From Myxococcales bacterium (lineage in GTDB: Bacteria > Myxococcota_A > Polyangia > Nannocystales > Nannocystaceae), in NCBI GenBank assembly GCA_020633335.1, contig JACKDU010000009.1, forward strand, positions 248,001 through 312,000: 64,000 bases of DNA, in the 5' to 3' direction. The translations under genes were made by a program, and so were the position numbers. This document shows, one piece after another, positions 35,245 to 43,487 of this stretch (position 1 is the stretch's first letter; each line of letters starts with the position of its first letter). Under the pieces are notes generated by a model. The model was not told the DNA's origin. It was given only the letters and a program-made list of their open reading frames with translations, and ran no database searches.

Positions 35245-35307
35245 GGCGGCGCGCGGCGCCTCGCCCTCGCACCGACGCGGGGCCCCGAGGAGGAGGCCGC
35301 CGACGAC

Positions 35308-36507
35308 TCAGGGCTCGTTGGTCCGCGCGACCTTGAGCTGGTACTTCGAGCAGGAATTGTCGTTCTGCACCCGGAAGACCCGGATGTACGCCTTGGTCGG
35401 CCAGAGGACGGTGTTCGAGTACATGGCGTTGGCCGTGTTGGTGTCCTCGAAGGTCCACTCGAGCGCCGGCGGGGCGCCGGCGCCGTACTGGGTGGCGAGG
35501 GAGTTGGCCCAGGGGTCCTGGCCGCAGGCCCGGAAGACCTCGAAGCGGTAGTCGCTGCCCTCGTTCACGGCGAAGTTGACGGTGATGGCCCCGCCGGCGG
35601 GGCGGCCCGTGTCCGGGAACTCGACCCAGTACCAGTCCTCGGCGCCCGAGCCGACGCCGTTGTCGAGCTTCGGGATCACGCCGACGACCAGGTTGTCGAC
35701 CGTCACGCCCTCACCGACCGTGCCGATCTTGCCGTTCATCGCGTCGCCGCAGGAGTCGATCGCCTTCGAGTAGTCGGTGCCCTGGCACTCGCAGCCGTCG
35801 TCGGCGACGCCGTTGACGTCGAAGAACTGGTCGGAGCAGGAGCCGACCTTGCAGCCGTCCTCGCCGGGGGCGGGCGGCTCGCAGAGCCAGGAGGTGACGT
35901 TCGGCGGGTCGCCGTTGGTCGGGCACATCTCGTCCGGCGGCAGCGGGTCGACCTCGCCGGCGCAGTTCTCGGCGAGGCCGTTGCAGAGCTCGACCGCGTC
36001 GCCGAGGCCGACCTGGTCGTTGTTGTCGTCGCAGTCCGGACCCTGCTTGTTCTCGTCGTACTGGTCGCAGCCGGCCCACACGTCGTCGGCGTCGACGTCC
36101 ATGCAGTTGGCGCAGCCGTCGGGCGTGTAGTTGTTGAAGTCGTCGTCGTTGCAGTCGGAGCCGAGGCCGCAGCCCTCGCCGTAGCCGTCGCCGTCGTTGT
36201 CGATGCAGCCGGCGCCGGTGGTCTCGTCGGTCGTGTTGGTGGTGTTGCCGGTCGTCGTCGAGTTGCTGGTGTTGGTCGTGTTCGACGTGTTCGACGTGGC
36301 GCCGGTGGTCGTCCCCATGCTGTCGCTGCCGCCGCCGCCGCTGCTCCCGTCGGTCGCCGAGTCGGTGCCGTCGGTCGCGGAGTCGGTCTGGTTGCCGGCG
36401 CTGAGGCCCGACATGTTTCCGCTGTCACTCTCGCCGGTGGCGCAGGCGAGCGTGAGCACGGGCGCGAGCGCCAGGAACGGGCGAAGCGAGAGACGATTTC
36501 CGAACAC
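35308..36507 (-). CDS. large lipoprotein with Cys-rich metal-binding-like region
   Basis: 399 residues from GTG 36507. The signal MFGNRLSLRPFLALAPVLTLAC gives lipidation at Cys22, followed by about 75 residues of Ser/Thr/Asn/Gly linker. Then comes a Cys-rich segment of the 'putative metal-binding motif' type: DNDGDGYGEGCGLGSDCNDDD, DCDDNNDQVG and VELCNGLAENCAGEVD, repeats with Asp/Asn loops resembling Ca2+ sites. The C-terminal 150 residues form a beta domain (DWYWVEFPDTGRPAGGAITVNFAVNEGSDYRFEVFRACG) with a possible disulfide. It is divergent from the halogenase gene (81 bp). Surface location and metal binding are inferred. Confidence 0.75.
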   Translation of the reverse strand: MFGNRLSLRPFLALAPVLTLACATGESDSGNMSGLSAGNQTDSATDGTDSATDGSSGGGGSDSMGTTTGATSNTSNTTNTSNSTTTGNTTNTTDETTGAGCIDNDGDGYGEGCGLGSDCNDDDFNNYTPDGCANCMDVDADDVWAGCDQYDENKQGPDCDDNNDQVGLGDAVELCNGLAENCAGEVDPLPPDEMCPTNGDPPNVTSWLCEPPAPGEDGCKVGSCSDQFFDVNGVADDGCECQGTDYSKAIDSCGDAMNGKIGTVGEGVTVDNLVVGVIPKLDNGVGSGAEDWYWVEFPDTGRPAGGAITVNFAVNEGSDYRFEVFRACGQDPWANSLATQYGAGAPPALEWTFEDTNTANAMYSNTVLWPTKAYIRVFRVQNDNSCSKYQLKVARTNEP

Positions 36508-36588
36508 AGTACCCCCGAGGTGCGGCCCATCATACACCACCGCGGGGGGCACGTTGTCGCCGGCCGGGCATCCCGGTAGGCTCGGTCC

Positions 36589-38202
36589 GTGGGGCCGCCA
36601 GAGATCGATCTCCTCGTCCTGGGGGGAGGGCCCGCGGGCGCGACGATCGCGGCGCTCGCGGCCCGCGGCGGCCTGCGGACGCGCGTCCTCGAGGCAGACG
36701 CGCATCCGCGCGTCCACGTCGGCGAGAGCCTCCTGCCCGGGATTGTCCCGATCCTCCAGGCGATCGGCGCGCTCGAGGAGGTCGAGGCCGCGGGCTTCGG
36801 CCGCAAGACCGGGACCACCCACTTCGGCTGGGGGACGACCCCGGAGTGGGACCTCCACTTCGCGGACACCGATCTCTATGACCACGCCTGGCTGGTCGAT
36901 CGCGCGCGCTTCGACGCGATCCTGATCGACGCGGCCCGCCGGGCCGGCGCCGAGGTCTGGGAGCAGGCGGCGGCCCGCGAGCCGATCTGGGAGGGGGATC
37001 GCCTGGTCGGGGTCCGCCTCCGGCGGCGCGGCGAGGAGGCGCTCGAGGAGGTGCGGGCCCGCTTCGTCGTCGACGCGACCGGCCAGGCCTTCTTCCTCGC
37101 GCGCCACCTCGGGCTCCGCGAGGTGATCCCGGGGCTCCAGCACCAGGCGGCGTGGGCCCACTACGAGGGGGCGGGCGCCCTGCCGCCGCCGCGCGAGCAC
37201 CAGGCGGTCTTCGTCGCCGAGGCCGGCCACTGGATCTGGCTCTTCCCGCTGGGCGGCGGGCGGACCTCGATCGGCGTGATCAGCCTCGACGACGAGGGGG
37301 CGCCGGGCGACGAGCGCTTCGACGCGGTGGTCGCCGCGAGCCCGAAGATCGCCGCGCTCCTCGGCCCGGGCGCCCGGCGGATCACGCCGGTGAGGCGGCA
37401 GCGCGACTGGAGCTACCGGGTCCGGGAGATCTGCGGGCCGGGCTGGCTGATCGCCGGCGACGCCTCGGGCTTCATCGATCCGGTGCTCTCAACCGGCGTC
37501 TTCCTGGCGATGCACGCCGGCTACCTCGCGGCCCGGGCGCTCGTCTCGACGCTCGCCCGCGGCACCGACGAGGCGGCGGCGCTCGCCGGCTACGAGCGGG
37601 CCCACCGCGAGCTCTTCGCCGATCTCCTGCGGATGGTCCGCTTCTACTACCAGCAGACGCTGTCGTTCGACGACTACTTCTGGGAGTCGAAGCGGATCAT
37701 GATGACCGCCGACACCGAGCTGCGGCCGCAGAAGGCGTTCATGATCCTGACCTCGGGCCTGGTCCGAAACCTCGCGCTCGACGAGCTCCAGGCCGCCCAG
37801 GCGGCGCGGCAGGCGGGGGCGATCGGCGGCGCCGGAGGTGGCCTCGACGTCCATGATCCGGCGGAGCTCGGCTTCGTCTGCGCCGAGCTCCGCCACGACG
37901 ACGGCGACGGGCGGCCGGCGGCGCTCTACCTCCTCCTCGAGCCCCGGCGGCCGGCCGAGCCGGCGCTCGCCCGCACCCGCAACCTCCAGATCACCTGCCT
38001 CGCGCCCCGCTTCGGCAACGACCCGCTCCGCGACGCGCGGCTGCGGGGGCCGCTGCAGGGGATCATCGATCGGGTCCGGGCGCTCGACGATCAGCCCGGC
38101 GAGGCGCTCGCGCTCTACTGGCGGCGGCGCCGGGGGGCGCTGGTCGACCACCTCCGCGGGCTCGGGCCGGCCTTCTCGCTGATCCGGATCTTCGGCGAGT
38201 GA
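36589..38202 (+). CDS. FAD-dependent halogenase-type oxidoreductase
   Basis: 537-residue flavoprotein, GTG start. The FAD motif is LVLGGGPAGATIAALAARGG (residues 9-28), and HVGESLLPGI is the typical halogenase turn. The candidate catalytic Lys73 is in GFGRKTGTTHFGWG. The halogenase signature WxWx(I)P reads W215-I-W217-L-F-P220, and GDASGFIDPVLSTGVFLAM (Asp291; Ser303/Thr304 at the chloride site) is strongly like CmlS/PltA-type enzymes. The C-terminal 150 residues form a helical lid. Such enzymes use FADH2, O2 and chloride or bromide to make hypohalous acid that is delivered through the Lys. No NRPS, PKS or flavin reductase gene lies within 20 kb on either side, so the substrate is open. Confidence 0.85.
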   Translation: MGPPEIDLLVLGGGPAGATIAALAARGGLRTRVLEADAHPRVHVGESLLPGIVPILQAIGALEEVEAAGFGRKTGTTHFGWGTTPEWDLHFADTDLYDHAWLVDRARFDAILIDAARRAGAEVWEQAAAREPIWEGDRLVGVRLRRRGEEALEEVRARFVVDATGQAFFLARHLGLREVIPGLQHQAAWAHYEGAGALPPPREHQAVFVAEAGHWIWLFPLGGGRTSIGVISLDDEGAPGDERFDAVVAASPKIAALLGPGARRITPVRRQRDWSYRVREICGPGWLIAGDASGFIDPVLSTGVFLAMHAGYLAARALVSTLARGTDEAAALAGYERAHRELFADLLRMVRFYYQQTLSFDDYFWESKRIMMTADTELRPQKAFMILTSGLVRNLALDELQAAQAARQAGAIGGAGGGLDVHDPAELGFVCAELRHDDGDGRPAALYLLLEPRRPAEPALARTRNLQITCLAPRFGNDPLRDARLRGPLQGIIDRVRALDDQPGEALALYWRRRRGALVDHLRGLGPAFSLIRIFGE

Positions 38203-38209
38203 GCCCGGC

Positions 38210-39811
38210 TCAGGGGAGCGCGGGGAGGATCGCCACGCCGGCCGGCGAGGTCACGGCGACCTCGGTCGAGTAGGCGTCGGCGGCGTCGAAGCGGACGACC
38301 TTGTTGGCGCTGTAGCAGCCGATGTAGACGCTGTCGGCGCAGTCGACGGCGATGTTGCGGATCTGCGAGGGGCAGGCGACGGCGACCGACTTCTTGTAGG
38401 TCCCGTCCTGCGCGAAGACGTAGTAGGCCGAGTTGTTCTGCGTGGCGATCAGGACGTCGCCGGTCGACCGCACCCCGACCCCGAAGGCGCTCGAGAGGCC
38501 GCCGCCGCCGAAGGCCTTGTCGTAGACCAGGCCCGGGCTCCAGTGCTGCCCGGGGCCGCCGCTGAAGGAGGAGAGGTAGAGGTCGCCCGCGGGCCCGAAG
38601 GCGGTCGAGCGGAGGTTGGAGCCGTTCGGCGAGGCGACGCTGCCGGCGTCGCTGCCGTCGAGGTTGAGGACCTTGATCGACGCCATCCCCGAGCCCGAGG
38701 CGTAGATCTTGCTCTCGAAGACCGTCGTCCCGTAGAGGCTCCCGCTGACGAGGCCGCCGCCGATGTCGGCGGTCTGCTTGGTCATCAGGTCGACCGTCCG
38801 GATCACGCTGCTCTGGCCGACGTAGAGCTTGCCGTCGGGGCCGGCGGCGACCGACTGCGGGCTCGAGAGGCCGGCGAAGGTGTCGACGAGGCCGAGGTTG
38901 GTCGGCTCGTAGAGGCGGGCCTCGCCGAGCGAGGTCGAGGCGACCACGAGGTAGCCCTTGCCCTGGAAGCAGGCCTCGTTGATCTCGCAGGCGTTCGAGC
39001 AGGCGTCGTCGTCGACGTCGTTGCCGTCGTCGCAGGCCTCGACGCCCTCCTGGACGATGCCGTCGCCGCAGGAGGCGAGCTCGCAGGTGGTGAGGCAGGC
39101 GTCGGTGTCGACGTCGTTGCCGTCGTCGCAGGCCTCGACGCCCTCCTGGACGACGCCGTCACCGCAGGCCGCGAGCTCGCAGGTGGTGAGGCAGGCGTCG
39201 GTGTCGACGTCGTTGCCGTCGTCGCAGGCCTCGACGCCATCCTGGACGAAGCCGTCGCCGCAGGCCGCGGGCGCGCAGGTGGTCGGGCACTCGTCGGTGT
39301 CGACGTCGTTGCCGTCGTCGCAGGTCTCGACGCCCTCCTGGACGAAGCCGTCGCCGCAGGAGGCGAGCTCGCAGGTGGTGAGGCACTCGTCGGTGTCGAC
39401 GTCGTTGCCGTCGTCGCAGGCCTCGTCGCCGGCGACGACCCCGTCGCCGCAGACCGCGTCCGGCGGCATCACGCAGATCCCACCCTCGCAGATCAGCGGA
39501 TCGCTGCAGGTGTCGCCGGGGCCGCAGACGCAGCCGATCTCGCCGGGGTCGCAGATCGGGCCGGTCGAGCCGCTGGTCTCCGAGGTCGTGGTCGACGAGC
39601 CCGCGCTGGTGGTCTCGCCGGCGCTCATCGTCCCGCTGGTCGACGCGCCGGTGGTCGAGCTCGTCGACGAGGTCGAGGTCGTCGTGTCGTTACTCGAGTC
39701 GCTCGCGCCGGTGGTCGAGTCGGTCGCCGAGGAGACGACCCCGTCGTCACCGCAGGCGACGAGGAGGGCGAGGAGGGCGAGGGCGTGGCGGGGCTGGGCG
39801 CGGTGGGACAT
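38210..39811 (-). CDS. lipoprotein with five DUF4215 Cys repeats and beta-propeller
   Basis: About 533 residues. The signal ends LALLALLVAC (Cys20 from the ATG at 39811) and is followed by GDDGV and a 60-residue Ser/Thr linker. Next, CDPGEIGCVCGPGDTCSDPL is one small Cys module. Five near-identical 32-residue repeats follow (CGDGxVQxGVExCDDGNDVDTDxC...C), the myxobacterial DUF4215 unit. The last 230 residues form a six-bladed-propeller-like region: SPQSVAAGPDGKLYVGQS, LRSTAFGPAGDLYLSSFSGG, SQIRNIAVDCADSVYIGC. Together this is a rigid Cys-rich stalk carrying a propeller, probably a surface-exposed binding protein. Its stop is 7 bp from the halogenase stop (convergent). Confidence 0.82.
   Translation of the reverse strand: MSHRAQPRHALALLALLVACGDDGVVSSATDSTTGASDSSNDTTTSTSSTSSTTGASTSGTMSAGETTSAGSSTTTSETSGSTGPICDPGEIGCVCGPGDTCSDPLICEGGICVMPPDAVCGDGVVAGDEACDDGNDVDTDECLTTCELASCGDGFVQEGVETCDDGNDVDTDECPTTCAPAACGDGFVQDGVEACDDGNDVDTDACLTTCELAACGDGVVQEGVEACDDGNDVDTDACLTTCELASCGDGIVQEGVEACDDGNDVDDDACSNACEINEACFQGKGYLVVASTSLGEARLYEPTNLGLVDTFAGLSSPQSVAAGPDGKLYVGQSSVIRTVDLMTKQTADIGGGLVSGSLYGTTVFESKIYASGSGMASIKVLNLDGSDAGSVASPNGSNLRSTAFGPAGDLYLSSFSGGPGQHWSPGLVYDKAFGGGGLSSAFGVGVRSTGDVLIATQNNSAYYVFAQDGTYKKSVAVACPSQIRNIAVDCADSVYIGCYSANKVVRFDAADAYSTEVAVTSPAGVAILPALP
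38984..39463. repeat. five tandem 96-bp repeats (DUF4215 units)
   Basis: Five 96-bp units in tandem, most of them over 85 percent identical by eye, encode the Cys repeats of the propeller lipoprotein. High identity at DNA level points to recent expansion or gene conversion, and the unit number is likely variable between strains. Confidence 0.85.
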
Positions 39812-39862
39812 CGTCTCCACGATGCAGGCGGCCGCCGGGAATTTGCGGGCTCGATCGCCGGA

Positions 39863-42800
39863 CTAGCCCGCAGATCTCGCGCCCTCGACGTCGTCGCCCG
39901 GGTGCTCGCGGAGCCAGGCCTCGGCCTCGCGGCGGTGGCGCTCGACGGTGACGCCGGCGGCCTCGAGATCGGCGAGGGCGAGGCGCGCGACCGCGCGGGC
40001 CCGGGCGGCGTCGACGTCGACGAGCGCGCGCGCGAGGCTCAGGCGGATGAGCCCGAGGTCGCCGGGATCCGGCGTGGTCGAGGTGAGGAGCGCCTCCGCG
40101 CGCTCGAGATCGCGGATCGCGTCGGCGCTCCGGCCCTCGGCGAGGGCGACCTGACCGAGGCCGAGGAGCGGGAGCGCGAGGTCGTGGTGCTCGTCGCCGA
40201 GGGCGGCCCGGCGGATCTCGAGCGCGCGCTCGTACTCCGCGCGCGCCCCCTCGAGGTCGCCGCGCTCGCGGAGCGCGTCGCCGAGGAAGGTGCGGGCGCC
40301 GGCGGTCGCCGGGTGGTCGTCGCCGAGGCTGGCGACGAGGATCGCCAGGCCCGCGCGGATCTCGACCTCGGCCTCGTCGCGGCGGCCGCTGAGGAGGAGG
40401 AGGCCGCCGAGGTTCTGGCGGATCAGGCCGGCGTTCGGGTGCTCGGGGCCGCTGGTCGCCTCGATGATCGCCAGGGTCCGGCGCATCGCGTCGATCGCCT
40501 CGGGGTAGCGACCGTGGCGCTCGTGGATCAGCGCGAGGCTGTTGAGGAGGCCGGCGAGGTCGGGGTGGCTCGGGCCGCGGGCGGCGGTGGCGATCGCCAG
40601 GGCGCGCTCGACCGGCGGCAGCGCCTCGGCATAGCGGCCGCCGCGGAGCCGGGCCATGCTCAGGGCGTTGAGCGGGTTGAGGAGCTTGAGCGCGTCGGCG
40701 CCGCTCGCCTCGTAGAGCGCGATCGACTCGGTGAGCGCGGCCTCGGCCTCGGGGAAGTGGCCGGCGGCGATCTCGACCTGGCCGATCTTCGAGAGGAGGC
40801 TCGCGCGGGCGGCCGGGCGATCGCCGTCGCGGAGGACCATCGCCTCGGCGTGATCGATCCAGCCGCGGGCCTCGTCGCTCCGCCCGAGCTTGTAGCCGCT
40901 GATCCAGATCAGCTGGCCGAGGAGGTCGCGGGCGCGGGGATCGTCGCCGGCGGCGATCGCCGTCCAGAGCCCGCTGCGGGCGCTCTTCAGCGCCTCTTCG
41001 TCGGCGCCCTGGCCCCCCTGGGCGCTGCTCAGCGCCATCAGGAATTCGGCCGCGAGCGGGCGGTAGGCGAGGGCCTCGATCGCCGGACGCTGGGCCTCGA
41101 GGAGGGCGACCGCGTCGCTGTCCTTGCCGCCGCGATCGAGCGCCTCGGCGGCGGCGATCTCGGCCCGCGCGGCCGCGACGCGATCGGCGATCGTCGGCGG
41201 CGGCGGGGTCACGTCCGCCTGGAGGGCGACGAGATCGGCGCACTCGGCGAGATCCGGGAGCTCGGCGGCGGCGTCGACCGCCCGCCGGACGACGTCCTTG
41301 TCGGCCCGCTGGAGGAGCTTGGCGAGCGCGTCGAGGTGCTGGAGGCGGCGATCGAGGCAGGCGACCCGGAGGTCCATGATCGCCGGCGAGAGCTCGTGGC
41401 GGAGCTGGGTCGCGGCGCAGGCCTCGGTCGCGGCGTCGACCCAGGCGTCGGCCCAGGCGTCGATCCGGGCGGAGGCGCTCCTCCAGGCGTAGTCGGCGTA
41501 GGGGAGCTCGGTCGCCGCGAAGGCGAGCGCGGCCTCGCCGCGCTGGGTGTCGCCCCAGACCGCGGCGACCCGCGTCGGCGCGCCGGTGCAGCGCGGCGGC
41601 GCCGGCTCGCGGAGGGCGAAGGCTCCGGCGATCCCGCCGACCGCCAGGAGCGCGCCGGCGCCGAGCCAGCGCCGCTGGCCCCGCTGCTCGCCGGCCTCGA
41701 GGGCGGCGAGGAGGCGATCCATCGCGGGGAAGCGGGCGTCCGGATCGGGGCTCATCCCCCGGAGGACGAGCTGGTGGAGCCAGCCCGGCGCCCGGACGCC
41801 GGCCGGCGGCTGCGCCCGCCGGGTCGAGCGGGCGGCGGCGGCGAGGCCCTCGAGGGTGTCGCCGGTGTAGGGTCGCTGGCCGTAGAGCGCCTCGTAGAAG
41901 GCGACGCAGAACGAGAATTGATCGCTGCGGGGATCGACCGCCGCGCCCGCGTGCTGCTCCGGGCTCATGTAGGCCGGGGTCCCGAGGATCGCGCCGGCGT
42001 GGGTGAGGTGGTGGTGGAGCGCGCTCGTGCTGGCCTTGAGGTCAGGTGTGTTCGGGAGCGTGGTCGTCAGGCGGTCGTCGTCGCCGTCGAGGCGGGCGAG
42101 GCCGAAGTCGGCGACCTGCGCCCGGAGCTTGCCGGTCGCGGGGTCGCGGGCGAGGAGGACGTTGTCGGGCTTGAAGTCGCGGTGGATCAGGCCGACCGCG
42201 TGGGCGGCCGCGAGGCCGGCGCCCGCCTGGCGGAAGATGTCGACGACCTCGCGCCAGGGGCGGGGCCCGGCGGCGATCCACGCCCCGAGATCCTCGCCGT
42301 CGATGAAGTCCATGGCGATGAAGATCTGCTCGTCGACGAGGCCGACGTCGAAGACCGGGACGACGTTGGGGTGGGAGAGCTTGGCCATCGCCTGGGCCTC
42401 GCGGAGGAGGCGCGCGCGGGCGTCGTCGGCCCCTTGCCCGCGGAGGAGCTTGAGCGCGACCCGGCGATCGAGGTCGGGGTCGTAGGCGCGGTAGACCACC
42501 CCCATGCCGCCGGCGCCGAGGCGGTCGACGACGAGGTAGCGGCCGATCCGGTGGCGCTGATCGTCGTCCGCGGGCGCCGGCCGCCCGAGCCCGCCGCTCC
42601 GCGGGACCAGGGAGGGCGAGGCCCGGGTGGTCAGCGGGTCGTCGTCGGCCGGGGTGAGGAGCGTCGTCAGCGACTCGTCGGCGCCCGGTCGCGCGCCGCC
42701 GAGGGCGGGGCCGCGGGTGTCGCCGAGGTCGGAGACGCGGGTGGCGAGGGGATCGACGCGCGCGGCGGGGGGAGGCGCGAGGCCGGGCGAGGAGACGCGG

Positions 42801-42970
42801 GTGGCGAGGGGATCGACGGCGAGCCCGCGCGCCGGGGTGCCCGCGGGGCCGGCCGCGGCGACGCGGGTGGCGAGGGGATCGAGGGGCCCCGCCTCCGCGG
42901 CGTCAGGCGCCGACGCCGGCGTCCCCACGTCGCTCACTCGCGGATCGCGTCTGGATGTCCCTTCGGACAC
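39863..42970 (-). CDS. Ser/Thr protein kinase with TPR sensor domain
   Basis: 1035-residue eukaryote-like kinase. The N-terminal 130 residues are Pro/Ala-rich and carry PLATRV-type motifs in at least three DPLATRV copies plus DPLTTRA. The kinase domain (about 145-410) has GAGGMGVVYRAYD, VALKLLRG (catalytic Lys), HRDFKPDN, ADFGLARLDG and GTPAYMSPEQ. A single membrane helix (WLGAGALLAVGGIAGAFAL) near 435 leads to a large extracytoplasmic region with about 10 TPR units (for example LLNSLALIHERHGRYPEAIDAM). This is the common myxobacterial receptor-kinase type. The Thr residues in the N-terminal repeats are plausible phosphorylation or FHA-docking sites. Ligand and targets unknown. Confidence 0.93.
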   Translation of the reverse strand: MSEGTSRRDPRVSDVGTPASAPDAAEAGPLDPLATRVAAAGPAGTPARGLAVDPLATRVSSPGLAPPPAARVDPLATRVSDLGDTRGPALGGARPGADESLTTLLTPADDDPLTTRASPSLVPRSGGLGRPAPADDDQRHRIGRYLVVDRLGAGGMGVVYRAYDPDLDRRVALKLLRGQGADDARARLLREAQAMAKLSHPNVVPVFDVGLVDEQIFIAMDFIDGEDLGAWIAAGPRPWREVVDIFRQAGAGLAAAHAVGLIHRDFKPDNVLLARDPATGKLRAQVADFGLARLDGDDDRLTTTLPNTPDLKASTSALHHHLTHAGAILGTPAYMSPEQHAGAAVDPRSDQFSFCVAFYEALYGQRPYTGDTLEGLAAAARSTRRAQPPAGVRAPGWLHQLVLRGMSPDPDARFPAMDRLLAALEAGEQRGQRRWLGAGALLAVGGIAGAFALREPAPPRCTGAPTRVAAVWGDTQRGEAALAFAATELPYADYAWRSASARIDAWADAWVDAATEACAATQLRHELSPAIMDLRVACLDRRLQHLDALAKLLQRADKDVVRRAVDAAAELPDLAECADLVALQADVTPPPPTIADRVAAARAEIAAAEALDRGGKDSDAVALLEAQRPAIEALAYRPLAAEFLMALSSAQGGQGADEEALKSARSGLWTAIAAGDDPRARDLLGQLIWISGYKLGRSDEARGWIDHAEAMVLRDGDRPAARASLLSKIGQVEIAAGHFPEAEAALTESIALYEASGADALKLLNPLNALSMARLRGGRYAEALPPVERALAIATAARGPSHPDLAGLLNSLALIHERHGRYPEAIDAMRRTLAIIEATSGPEHPNAGLIRQNLGGLLLLSGRRDEAEVEIRAGLAILVASLGDDHPATAGARTFLGDALRERGDLEGARAEYERALEIRRAALGDEHHDLALPLLGLGQVALAEGRSADAIRDLERAEALLTSTTPDPGDLGLIRLSLARALVDVDAARARAVARLALADLEAAGVTVERHRREAEAWLREHPGDDVEGARSAG

Positions 42971-43114
42971 ATCGATACCGCCCTCTCCCGCACGCGTCGG
43001 CCCGCCCCAATCTCCCGCCGATCGCCGCCCGCGTCAACGTCCGGCGCGCGGGCGCGGAGGCACGCCGCCGATGCGCGAGGCCGCGCGGAGCCGCGCGGGG
43101 CCGGCAGGGCGCCG

Positions 43115-43381
43115 CTACTTCGCCGCGCACGACCAGCTCCCGCCGCCGCAGACGCAGGCGAAGTCGGTCGTGGTCGTCCGGTAGACGCAGAAGTCGGAGC
43201 TCCCGCGCGGGCACGAGGAGCCGTTGGTCGGGACGCTGCGCGGGCAGTAGGCGGGGCCCTCGACGGCGGTCACCTCCCCCGGGGCCTCGCTCTCGCTGCT
43301 CCCCTGGCTCTTGCATCCGGCGACGAGCCCGAGGGCGAGGGCGAGCGCGGCGAGGGCGGGGCGGAGGGCGGCGCGTGGCAT
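43115..43381 (-). CDS. small Cys-containing lipoprotein
   Basis: 88-residue lipoprotein. The signal ends GLVAGC (Cys23), then a short acidic linker KSQGSSESEAPGE, and a compact Cys domain: YCPRSVPTNGSSCPRGSSDFCVYRTTTTDFACVCGGGSWSC. The six Cys could form three disulfides, and the WSC ending resembles small secreted Cys knots found in myxobacteria ('CP...GCPCt....CtC....W.C'). No function known. It is flanked upstream by the IgGFc-like lipoprotein gene, transcribed in the same direction but 106 bp apart, and it lies upstream of the kinase gene. Confidence 0.72.
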   Translation of the reverse strand: MPRAALRPALAALALALGLVAGCKSQGSSESEAPGEVTAVEGPAYCPRSVPTNGSSCPRGSSDFCVYRTTTTDFACVCGGGSWSCAAK

Positions 43382-43487
43382 GCGGGGATCGTCGGCCGCT
43401 GCACCGCCCCTGTCAATCGCGGCGCAGCGGCGCGGATCGAGGCCTCGCCGGGGGCGCGCGACCGCGAGCGCCCGGCAAGGCCGCCCC

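Noticed and set aside
31000..38200. A halogenase-centred natural-product cluster including the P450 and thioesterase
   Set aside because: The genes are spread over several transcription units with unrelated genes between them, and no assembly-line, aminotransferase or ligase gene is present.
38984..39463. Regularly spaced repeats suggestive of a CRISPR array
   Set aside because: Units are contiguous 96-bp in-frame coding repeats with no unique spacers, encoding DUF4215 Cys modules.
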